Positions 35,801 to 46,500 of a DNA stretch of 64,000 nt are shown one piece after another (the first letter of the stretch is position 1; every line of letters begins with the position of its first letter). The position numbers and the translations under genes were made by a program. The stretch is from Combretum micranthum (Eukaryota; Streptophyta; Magnoliopsida; Myrtales; Combretaceae): assembly GCA_024138025.1 (NCBI GenBank), contig JAMXBD010000688.1, positions 186,001-250,000 of the forward strand, given 5' to 3'. The notes under the pieces were generated by a model that made no database searches, was not told where the DNA came from, and worked only from the letters and a program-made list of their open reading frames with translations.

Positions 35801-36977
35801 TTGTTGATTGATCGTGTTATGTGTGTGACTACTCCGTTGGTGATTGAAAATAGGCATCCTTGTGTGTGTAAAAGTATAAGTGTTGTGATTTCAAATGTGA
35901 ACATGCCTATTGATATGATAGTATTGCCTTTATCTGATTTTGATGTGATTTTGGGAATGAATTGGCTAAATCATTAAAGGTTACGATTGATTGTAGTAAG
36001 GCGGAGTTAAGTTTTGGTTTGATTGAAGGGAGTTTCACATATAAATTGGAGAGGTTAAGACCTAGGAGTATGAAGTTTATGGAGTTATGGGAAAAACCAG
36101 TTGTGGCAGCTATAAATATTGAAGAAGTGGATATCAAAATGACGCCAATTGTGAATGAGTTTGTGGATGTATTTCCCGAGAAGTTACCTGGATTACCATC
36201 GGATCGGGAGATAGAGTTTGGAATTAAGGTATTGTCTGGAATGGCTCCAGCTGAATTGAAAGAGTTGAAGTTACAATTGCAAGAGTTACAAGATTTGGGC
36301 TTTATCAGACCGAGTATATCGCCCTGGGGTGCTACTGTGCTGTTTGTCAAGAAGAAAGATGAAAGTTTACGCATGTGTATTGATTACCGGGAATTGAACC
36401 GAGTTACTATTAAGAACAAATACCCTTTACCTAGGATCGATGATTTGTTCGATCAGTTAAAGGGAGCCACAGTGTTTTCTAAGATCGACTTGAGATCAGG
36501 ATATTATCAACTCAAGATCAAATCGCAAGATATTCAGAAGACGCTTTCCGAACTCGGTATGGACACTTCGAGTTTTTGATGCCTTTTGGGTTAACCAATG
36601 CTCCAGCCGCATTCATGGATTTGATGAATAGAGTCTTCAAGGATTATCTGGATTCATTTGTCATAGTATTCATTGATGATATTCTGATATATTCTCGGAA
36701 CAAGGAAGAGCATCGAGAGCATTTAAGACTTGTGTTACGAAAACTCCGAGAGAAGAAACTCTATGCGAAATTTAACAAGTGTCAGTTTTGGTTGGAAGAA
36801 ATATCCTTTCTTGGACATATTATCTCAAAGGAAGGTATTTCGGTTGATCCAATGAAGATTGAAGCCATTTTGAAATGGGCAAGGCCTACTAATGTGAGTG
36901 AGATTAGAAGTTTCCTTGGATTAGCTGGATACTACCGAAGGTTTGTTGAAGGATTTTCGAAACTTGCATCCCATTAA
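35800..36977 (+). pseudogene. TE2 pol: end of protease and reverse transcriptase
   Basis: [10 protein letters not shown] near 35938-35968 is the end of the protease. The reverse transcriptase reads in two frames, 35962-36579 and 36576-36977. Blocks seen: [69 protein letters not shown], the catalytic [13 protein letters not shown], and [20 protein letters not shown]. The break lies near 36545. A second shift follows near 36955. Confidence 0.93.
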
Positions 36978-37460
36978 CAAAGTTGACACGGAAAAACTAA
37001 GTATGTGTGGGATGACAAGTGAGAGGAGTTTTAAAGAGTTGAAAGAAAGATTGATATCAGCTCCTATGGCATTGCCTGTTAGTGGAAAGGAATTTGAAGT
37101 TTTTAGTGATGCATCTATCCAAGGACTCGGTTGTGTTCTCATGCAAGATGGAAAAGTTATAGCTTATGCATCAAGGCAACTAAAACCCCATGAGAAGAAT
37201 TACCGGTGCATGATCTTGAATTGGCAGCAGTGATTCTCGCATTGAAACTTTGGAGACATTATTTGTTTGGAGAGAAAGAATCAAGATCACGGATCACAAG
37301 AGTTTGAAATACATATTCACACAGAAGGAGCTTAATATGAGGCAAAGAAGATGGCTTGAGTTGATTAAAGATTATGATGTGGAAATACTTTATCATCCTG
37401 GAAAAGCTAATGTAGTAGCGATGCACTCAGTAGGAAGAAGCAAATGGATGATGTGACTTT
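36978..37460 (+). pseudogene. TE2 pol: RNase H
   Basis: Seen in pieces: [34 protein letters not shown], then in other frames [19 protein letters not shown] and HPGKANVVA. The catalytic Asp of FSDAS and TDHKS is present. Two frameshifts, near 37200 and 37265. Confidence 0.88.
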
Positions 37461-38470
37461 GATTTCTAGCCAAAGAGAATTCAGATGGATTTCATGAAGT
37501 TAGAACTTGAGGTTACATTAGAGCAAGTTGATGTGATATTGGCTCAATTATCCTTGCAACCGACAATTTTGGAAAGGATTAAACAAGTCAAAAGCAAGAT
37601 GATGAAGTTAAAAGAATAAAGATAGCCATTGGAGAAGGGAAGAGAAAAGAGTTGAGATTGATGAGGATGAAGTTATTAGATATGGGAATCGACTTTTTGT
37701 GCCATATGAGTTGAGAGAAGAAATCCTGAAGGAAGCTCATTCATCTTCATATTCGATCCACCGGGAACCACCAAAATGTATAGAGATTTGAAGAAAAATT
37801 TATGGTGGGAAGGTTTGAAGAGAGATATTGCTCATATGTATCCAAGTGTTTGACTTGTCAACAAATAAAAATCGAGCATCAACGACCCGGAGGAGAACTT
37901 CGACCTTTATCCATACCTGAATGGAAATGGGATGATATTACCATGGATTTCATATCGGCTTTACCCAAGACTATTGCCAAACATGAAGTTATTTGGGTAA
38001 TCGTGGATAGATTAACGAAATCGGCTCATTTCATACCTTTGAGTTGGAGATTCTTAGAAAGAATGGCACATATCTATATCAAAGAAATAGTGAGATTACA
38101 TGGGATTCCGAAGACAATTACTTCTGATCGAGATTCTCGCTTTGTCAGCCGGTTTTGGAAAAGTCTACATGCCGCTTTAGGTACTCAACTTCAGTTTAGT
38201 ACTGCATTTCATCCACAGACAGACGGGCAATCGGAAAGAACGATTCAAATCTTGGAAGATATGCTTAGAGCATGTGCTCTAGATTTTGGCAATAAGTGGG
38301 ATACTTATTTGCCACTTGTTGAATTTGCCTATAACAATAGTTTCCAAGTAACAATTCAATGGCACCCTATGAAGCACTTTATGGTAGAAAATGCAGATCT
38401 CCAATACATTGGGATGAAGTTGGGAAAGAGTTATTTTGGGTCCAGAATTGGTACAACAAGCAGTGGATAA
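37461..38470 (+). pseudogene. TE2 pol: integrase
   Basis: Zinc-finger region CLTCQQIKIEHQRPGGEL near 37850-37900. Catalytic core in one open frame of about 220 codons (37802-38470): [37 protein letters not shown], giving the Asp-Asp-Glu triad, then VEFAYNNSFQ. The start (37461-37800) is broken by shifts. This is the best-preserved TE2 domain. Confidence 0.92.
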
Positions 38471-39000
38471 AATCCAAGTAGTTAAGCAAAGGATGAAAAC
38501 GGCTCAAGATCGGTATAAAAGCTATGCCGACATGAGGAGAAGACCATTGGAGTTTGAAGTGGTGATCATGTGTTTCTTAAATTTCTCCAACAAAAGGGAT
38601 TATTAGATTTGGAGCTAGAGGCAAATTGAATCCAAGGTATATTGGTCCGTATGAGATTTAGAAAGAATTGGACCATTAGCTTATCGATTGGCTCTACCAC
38701 CAAATTTTGGAAGTGCATGATGTATTCCATGTGTCACAACTTCGAAAATGTATATCAGATCCCGAAGCTATCATTTCTACACATCAACCGAGGTTCAACC
38801 AAATTTGAGCACAGTGGAGAAACCGATCAAAGTCTTGGATAGATTGATAAAGTGTTGAGGAGAAAAGTAATTCCTTATGTGAAGGTTTGTGGACTGGACA
38901 AACCGAGAGGGAAGCGACGTGGGAGCCCGAGAACGAAATGAAGCAAAGTACCCGAGTTATTTGAATAGTGTTAAGGTAAGCTAAGTTTCGAGGACGAAAC
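38471..39000 (+). pseudogene. TE2 pol: integrase tail and chromodomain remnant
   Basis: Across shifting frames: GPYEI near 38648, VFHVSQLRKC near 38725-38755, and the chromodomain-like VIPYVKV near 38860-38880, then REATWEPENEMK near 38905-38945. The order is that of chromovirus pol ends. Very broken, so clade assignment beyond chromovirus is uncertain. Confidence 0.75.
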
Positions 39001-39005
39001 TTTTT

Positions 39006-39019
39006 GAAGGAGGAGAGAA
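39006..39019 (+). other. TE2 polypurine tract
   Basis: GAAGGAGGAGAGAA directly before the 3' LTR start TGAAATAGCC. Confidence 0.9.
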
Positions 39020-41554
39020 TGAAATAGCCATGAATTCCTTAAATTATATATTAATGTGTTATTGAAATAAAATATATATGTGTGTAGTTAATATAATTAG
39101 TGAATGTGTTATTTATATGTGTATAGTATTATGAAATTAATATTATTGTTTGATATATAAATGTGTGTATAGTGTAATGAATGTGTGTGTCTTTTCAAAT
39201 TAATATGCATGTGTTATGTTTAGAATTTAATAAATTACTTTTGAATTTTTAGATTATGACAGAATTTTGAAATTTAAACCCTTTTTAGCTTAAATTCAAC
39301 CAAATGCATTTGAAATTTGCCTAAATTAATTTAGGACAAATATACCCCTAATGGCTAAGTTTGGATGACAATTGACTTATTTAGACTTGTTTTACCTCTT
39401 TTTGGGCAGCCCTATTTTCATACGAATTTTCATCTTCTTTCTTTCTTTCTTTCTTTCCTTTCTCATCCCAAAATCTTAAACCCTAAGCCAAGATTATTAC
39501 AAGCTTTAGGATTTGAATATCATTCCAAGCCAAGATTCAGTCATGTGAGTTTAATAAAACTTTATCTTTTATTTTATGTTCTATATTGATTGTTTGTAAA
39601 TGTTAGAATAGATATGATTTTGAGGTGATAATTGGTGTGGGATTGATTTGATGCATTGATGATAGTTTGGATGAGATTATGTGATTAATGGAGTGGTAAT
39701 TTGTATCTTATAGGAGTGTTGTTGTGAGGGGATGAATGTTATGGGAGATTGAAGGATTGAGTGAGTTGTGAATTGGAAGTGTGATTAGAGTTTTGATGCT
39801 TAGAAGTAGGATACATGTTGTTAGGATAGTGTTTGGATCCTATAACAAGCTTTGGAAAGTTTGAATTTAGTTTGGAGAATTTTTGAAAAATGAACAAAGT
39901 TGTAGTAAAACAGGGGAATCAAAAACAATTTTCGTATAGGCTAAAATTTGAACGTACGCCGGCATCTGGGCTCGCCCCGCGCCTAGAGCGGTGTTGGAAG
40001 CCCACATAATCAAATTTCTTAAGGCCGATCGAACGCCGCTTTCGCTGAAAAGTCAGCCGGCGTTCATCCTTTCACATTGTACGCCGGCTACTGGGAATCA
40101 AAGCCGCCGGTATAGTGAGAGGCTGCCGCGTATCTGTGTAAGCGGCCGGTTTGCATCTCTGGACGTTTTGAAAAATTTTGAATTTGGATTCTACGCCGCT
40201 CAAAGCCACCGGCGTAGAATGAAGGCAGTCGGCGTACCTTAAGCGCTGCCAGCGTTGGCAGTGTTATTTTCATAGTATTGAACACCGGCTCAAAGCCGCC
40301 GCTTTGGCTCCGGCGTATCCCTGCGCTTTTGAATTTTTAAAACTTTCTTTAAAATTTTTCGAAGTTTGATATATGATCAATTACGTATTTGTTAAGTGAT
40401 CTAGATATAATAGGATGCTTAAATGCTTTATTATGACTTTGTATTAATTTATTTGGATTTCTTTGATATATTTATATTTTATACTAGTTAATTAGTGCTT
40501 AAGCTAAGTGTGAATTTAATATTGATTAAACAGTGATAGATCCTCGCCCAGTCAACCCGTTAACTCCCGAGCTATCTCAGGTACGCAGTAACTTGCCTGT
40601 CTCTTTGCTAGATAGGCATCAAAATCAAACTACTTTAAAAAGAAAATACTATTGATATATGAGTGTTGATTGTCGTTGTTTGCCGTTGAATCTGGTTCGG
40701 AGAGCGGCACCTGCTCAGATTGGGGGCAGGGTACTTTCTCGTTAATGGATAGAATTGTTTAGGAGATATGAGTATCCGAGCTGCTCATATCAACCCCCTG
40801 AGCGTCGTGATGCGTTACTCAGGATCCCCTAGTATTACGGGCTACGCCGGAAGGTGGGGCTGCCTAGTCTGTATGAACGTAGGGACCACTCAGGGAGGCG
40901 GACGTAATACTAGATCCTTGTTGTCCGGAGTTTGAATACTCCCGTGTTGTTTTACTAACTAAAGACTTAATAATAAACAAGTGATTGTTGCATAATGCAT
41001 TTAGCTAAGATGTGTGATCCACTTCGCATTTTGTATTCGTTACTTGTGTACTGGGCCTTTGGCTCATATTTTATCTATTTCAGGTGATGATTCCGATGAG
41101 TTCTATACGAGTATGGGGACGGAACCGACTTTGAAGATTTTCTTGATGGGTTGGAGGATTAGAGATGACCATGGACTCAATGGACCCTATGAATGTAATA
41201 GATTAGATGCGATTCTTTTTGGTTGATGATGTAATTATAGTGTTAGTTAGTTGTGTTTAGAGGTTTTGCTAAGGCTTGTAGAAGCCTTTGATGTAATATA
41301 TATGTATATGTGTGTGTTTAGCTATTTAGAAGTTAAGTTGTTCCTTTGCAAATGTGTTGGTATGTATGTATAGTTGTTAAGGTTGAAAAAAAAAAAAAGA
41401 AAACTATGTCTCCTATTGTATAATATTTTATGGAATTAGATAAACAATTACTCAAACAATTCTTTAGGCAACCTTACATATAATCTTAGGGTTATATGTG
41501 GTTGGGAAACCGTTATCTCCTATTTCAAATATAGGGTAATAACGGGTCCTTACA
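39020..41554 (+). repeat. TE2 3' LTR (2535 bp)
   Basis: Same start and end as the 5' LTR, 63 bases shorter. The shortfall comes from a shorter TG microsatellite and many missing single bases in short homopolymers. It ends TCCTTACA at 41554, followed by CCGAG. Confidence 0.94.
39954..40320. repeat. GC-rich palindrome array in TE2 3' LTR
   Basis: The counterpart of the array at 32435-32812. The strongest hairpin is weakened here by one missing base and one substitution (near 40192-40215), while TACGCCGGC at 40080 is kept. Confidence 0.85.
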
Positions 41555-42594
41555 CCGAGTGAGTATTACTTCCGATTTCATTTATTGTATGTGATTGTAA
41601 TAATAGTTGCACTAGATATTTGTAAAGATAAAATGGATATGCATGATGGGGACGAATGGAGACTATGTATGCTTGTTGTTGATATGAGAAATGGAATGTA
41701 AGAATATCGAAGTCGAGTGATTAACTATTACTTGTATAGATAAATTATAATTGATTGTCTGCGATTATTGATTGATCACTTAAAAGAATTGGTATAATTG
41801 ATTATTCGGAATTGAAGATGAAATTGAACTCATTTATATCACGATGAGGATGGAGCATTAGCATTTGTTGGTTTATCATTATACGTTAAACGATTCTTGT
41901 TAGTTTATCGTTGTACTTTAAACAATTCTTGTCAGTTTATCGTTGTATGTTAAACGATTTTATAGTTCAGTTGACCGCAAGCTTAAACGGCATCGTACCG
42001 TAGGATTTGTTAATCTGCTAACCCAGGATGGAGGGCGCAAGTCCATCCACATATGATTTCCGGCAGGTTATATGTTTGTTGAATTCACGTGTTTGATGCA
42101 TATCACTTGTCTGACTAATCACTTGATTGTATGATGTGTTATAAATGTAATCCTGGAAGTTCTTACTCACTAAGCTAGTGTAGTTATACCCTAATAGATG
42201 TTTAAATGAACAGGTTATCTCAAGTACGCTAAGTGGGGACCGTGATGGTTGGAGCCGATAATGACTTTGGGATTCCGGCAAGGAATAAGAATGTTTGAAG
42301 TTATCAGCTAGTTTTATGATTTGCCTTGTAATAGTTTTATGTAGTGGAATCTTTTGATGAATATAATTGAAGTTTAATGATTTGTATTTTGAAGAATAGT
42401 GAATTGTATTTCTTTTACATTGTTACTCAAGTGTATCAATATAAAATGTATCTCTCCAATGTGTCTCCTCTATGTGTTAGACGCCTTGTACATAGTATGG
42501 AAGCCTTCGCATGACTGAGACGGTCATTCCTAGGCTTAATATTGTGTACGACGGATTGCCACGTTTAGGATACCCTTCAGGGCGTGACAACCTA

Positions 42595-43355
42595 AACTCA
42601 ACAACATACCAATTTTTGAATTATTTTTTATACATTTTTATAACTCTTTTATTAAAATACTGTATATTCCCCTTCACCCTATATTGAATAGTTTTATATG
42701 TTATTTTTATTTTTTGTACAAAATACAAAAGTAACTGTGATGACAATAATAATAATAATAATAAATTCTTACAGTTGTCACATATTCAGCATACGGTTTT
42801 ATGATGGCATGCGATTTTTAAATTGCATGAGTTATTATGATTTTTTCGTAAAAATCAAAATATATATTTCTTCAATACATTATTGTGTTGGTGTTTAGTT
42901 TATTAAAATTATGTGATTAAATTTGAAAAATTTAATTTATTCTATAATTATATTTAGATAATTATAATTTATAGGATTGGTATAAATGTACTAGACCTTT
43001 GCCATAAACATGCAATGACGCAATAAGTTTTTACGTAACAGCGCAGCATCTAAGTTCTGATAATCCTTAGACGTCAAGTTCAATATTTTAAAGTATTTTC
43101 TTCTTTAAAATAATTCTATTTTTTCTTGAAGTTCCAAACAAAAGTTTTTCTTCTATTTATTTATGTATAATTTTTTTACTCATTAAAAAAAAGGACTTTT
43201 AGAATCTAATCCTCAAAAATTGAAGCCCCTAGCTGAAGAACTCAACGAAAGAATCTTCACCTTCGGAATCCGTGGAGGCTTAAGTAAGCACCATGGAACG
43301 TAATAAGCTGAAACATATGGTACAGATTGATAAATTTATAGAAAGAAAAAAAAAG

Positions 43356-43390
<35 letters not shown>

Positions 43391-43497
43391 TATTCTCCTC
43401 GTTTTTTTTGCCCGAATAATATGTCCTTTTTAAGTCATGCGATGCGGGGGATACTCCCGCACATTTGAAAAAGGAAAAAGATAAAAATGGAAAACCC
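42595..43497. other. Upstream region of the SNAPC4-like gene
   Basis: AT-rich non-coding DNA with two trinucleotide microsatellites, near 42744-42764 (AAT)n and 43357-43390 (ATA)n. It probably holds the promoter. No clear TATA box could be assigned. Confidence 0.55.
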
Positions 43498-43506
43498 AAA
43501 ACCCTA
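43498..43506 (+). promoter_or_regulatory. Telo-box-like element near the start codon
   Basis: AAACCCTAA lies 34 bases before the ATG. Telo-boxes are common near the start of plant housekeeping genes for RNA and protein synthesis, which would suit a snRNA transcription factor. A 9-base match can occur by chance. Confidence 0.4.
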
Positions 43507-43539
43507 AATATTTTCCCTCTCAGTCCCCTGTCTTCCACA

Positions 43540-46500
43540 ATGTCTCGCGGTCTTCCGATGGAAGAATCCGACGAAGAACTTTCCGGAAGCGAGAATGCCG
43601 CCGATACCGAATACGACGACGCTTCATTGGACGACGACTTGGAAGCCCTTCGACTGGCGTGCACGATAACAGGCACCGATTTCGACACCATCGCCGCCAC
43701 CGCCACTGCCACCGCCGCAGGTCGACAATCCACGTCGTTTGACTCAGATGACGAAATTGATGATCTTGAATTGGTCCGAAGCATTCAAGACCGGCTTGCG
43801 ATGGCTAACGACTTGGCAAATCCGCTTTCGTTGGAGCCTCTCGCCACCATTCTTCCGGAGAATTTGGAAGATGACGATGAAGATGATTTTGCACACTTCA
43901 TGCGATTCAGAGGAGGTTTGGGGATCGAGATCATGTAAGTTGATTCTTACTTTTCTGGCTGATTGATTCTTCGATATCATCAATTTCAAATCAGTAAAAA
44001 GAATAGCAATATTAGGCTCGCCGTACTCTGCATTTTCCTCTTTAGATCAAAGTAAAAAGCAGCAAGTACGGTGATATCAATGTGGCTTGTGTAAATAGCG
44101 TTCTGAAAAGAACACACTCAACGAAAATGTGGTCGATAAAGACTCTAATTCGTCACGCTTGGTTCTGTTTACCAATAACCACAACAGTCATTCTAAGGGA
44201 AAAACAAATATAGACTCAGTCCTTGTACATCGTGCAAATGGCAAGTACTTTGTGTTAATACAATATTTACCTGATAATAAGTGCATAGATTCGTCTGATT
44301 TTATTCGTATAATTGTAGTATTAGTATTATTATTATCGAAAGGGCATGTTTATAATTGTTTTTGCCGTGGCTAAATAGTGAACCACTTGATCTATTGGCT
44401 GTTGGAGATCTTTAATGGCTGTTTTAATATTTCAATGCAGATAGTTCATATGAGTGCAATGATAGCTCCTTGCAAAATTTTGACAAGGTTAATATATCCG
44501 ACGATGCTTTGGATGAAGGAAAATTTCATTGCACGTCTGTAGATAAAAGTAAATATTCTAAAGTCTTTCCACACGAGGGAGATGCTCTTGATGATTCCCT
44601 CTTAATATTAGAAATGATGAGAAGCAAAATCCCAGTTTGATCGAGTGGCACCAACCGGATGGGCATACCTCTTCCACTAGGCCTCTTAAAGATACCACCT
44701 TTTCAAGGGCTGCTCAGGTGTTCATTGATGCCATAAAAAAGAATAGATCCTGTCAGAAGTTTCTACGAAGTAAGTTAATTCAGATTGAAGCAAGAATTGA
44801 GGAGATCAAAAAAGTGAAGGAGCGTGTCAAAATCCTTAAAGATTTTCAGATTTCTTGCAGAAGAAGAACTGGGCGTGCATTATCCCAGAAGAAGGATCTT
44901 TGTGCACAGTTGATATCAGCTAGGAGAAACCCAAATAATGTAAAGGTAATTGTTGCTCGTATTTTCAGTTATGGTCATCCCTTTCTCATGTAGCTTTAAG
45001 CTAGCTATGTGTAGGTAACTTCCCATCCTGTCTTGAATAGATATTGGAGGTTATTGCTGCAGTTATCTCTGGAAGTTTTATATCAGCTGTAGAGAGAGCC
45101 TGACAAGAAAGCATGGCTCACCAAGTAGTCTGCTTTTGATCTTGATGATTCCTTTTCATAGGATTGCTGTTGCTGTATTCAAACTCTTCATCCACATGGC
45201 AATTGTTGAAGCACTTTTTAGTTACTTATCAGTATATCTGATTTGTAACTTCATTTTAAGTATTGGTGTAATTGTTCTCTATTTGCAATCACTTCCAATT
45301 CTGGGAGTGGTCATACATGTGATGGTTATTTACTTAGTCTAGTTTCTAGTTAGTATATAAACTGAGATTTCATTGATTTTGCAGGTAAATGAGAAGCAGA
45401 TCTCTGCCATGTTGCTTGGCCCAGTTGAAAATTCTCATGTTGCCAGATATAGAGATGCATTGGCATTATTTCCCCTTTCATTTAATCGAAACAAGTGGTC
45501 TAGGCTAGAAAAGGAAATCTCCATAAAGGAATTAAGCAGCAGTTTCAGGAAATGGCTCTCCAAATCTCCATTGACCGGATGAGGTGATTGTTACCAGATT
45601 TTCAGCTTCCTCTATAATTTGTTTGGAGATAATATGGTCATAGGTTCACAGGCTCCTTATCACTTCACAGCTTTTGTATGCACTTTCTGCTAATTAGCAT
45701 GGGTTTTGGATCATTCTAATCATCTTTCTCATAATGAGATTATAAGAATTTACTGCTGGATGGACCATTGTCAGTTATCCTTTGGGAGTTATTTATGCAG
45801 ATTTAAGCTATGAGATGTTTTATGGGGCATATTGTATACATTCCTTCTTACATAATTTCCATGCCGATTTCTTTTCTCAAATTAACAAGGAGGAAAATAT
45901 ATGATGTTTCTAACTATTAACAAAACTTATGGTTTATAAAAGATGCAATAGTTTAATAATCCATATAGCTATCTAGTGGGTATAAGCCTTAAGTGTTGTG
46001 TTTGTTATTGCGATTGTTTTTGCTGTAGATTAGTGAAAATATTCATTGAACTTTGGAAAAGTATTCATTGAACTTTGGAAAAATATTCATTTGGAAGATT
46101 TTGTGAAGTCGGAACACATCAATTGTAATTGGCTTCTTACCGCTCAAGGTCTGTTTGGGTAAGATGAGCTAAATTATCGCGCCTTTTGTATTAGGCATTG
46201 AAACAGATCATGTGCTGTGTTTTTTCCACATTTATTAAAACTATATAAAAAACAAATAAACACTGTATTACATATTCCTTAGAATTTCTATCATTTGCCT
46301 TTATACGTTTGTGTTCTCACTTTTTTGTAGGCGTATATTTCTTACCTTCTTAGGTGCTTCTCATGATACCATGTTTTTACAGTGCTGCAGATGGAGACTC
46401 ACATCATTTTGATAATATTCTCACAACAATTAAGGATATTGAAATTACTCCAGAGAGGATCAGGGAATTTTTGCCCAAGGTCAATTGGAATCATTTGGCT

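Larger units (their letters stand above)
31453..41554 (+). mobile_element. TE2: complete Ty3/gypsy chromovirus nested in solo LTR D
   Basis: Two LTRs (31453-34050 and 39020-41554), primer site at 34053, gag, protease, reverse transcriptase, RNase H, integrase and chromodomain remnant, and a polypurine tract at 39006-39019. Total 10.1 kb, internal region 4.97 kb. Flanks TCGAG and CCGAG differ at one base, consistent with a 5-bp target duplication. The outer LTR sequence continues across (GGTCGAG | TGAGTATTACTTCC). The LTRs are highly similar, so this is a fairly young insertion. The coding parts have many single-base shifts. Its LTR sequence is unrelated to that of TE1, so it is a different family. 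Confidence 0.94.
26955..42589 (+). mobile_element. Solo LTR D of the Tekay-like family, interrupted by TE2
   Basis: Starts TGTAAGCCCCGG at 26955, ends CAGGGCGTGACA at 42589, and is flanked by an exact ACCTA on each side (26950-26954 and 42590-42594). Left part 26955-31452 and right part 41555-42589 together make about 5.53 kb, longer than the 3.4 kb LTRs of TE1. Family landmarks: TAAAATGATCAAGTTATGG (31248), CCAATGGTCGAGTGA (31441), GTTGGTTTATC repeats (41875-41965), AGCTTAAACGGCATCGTACC (41981). No gag or pol of its own is present, so it is a solo LTR. The extra length lies in a block of degenerate repeats. Confidence 0.92.
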
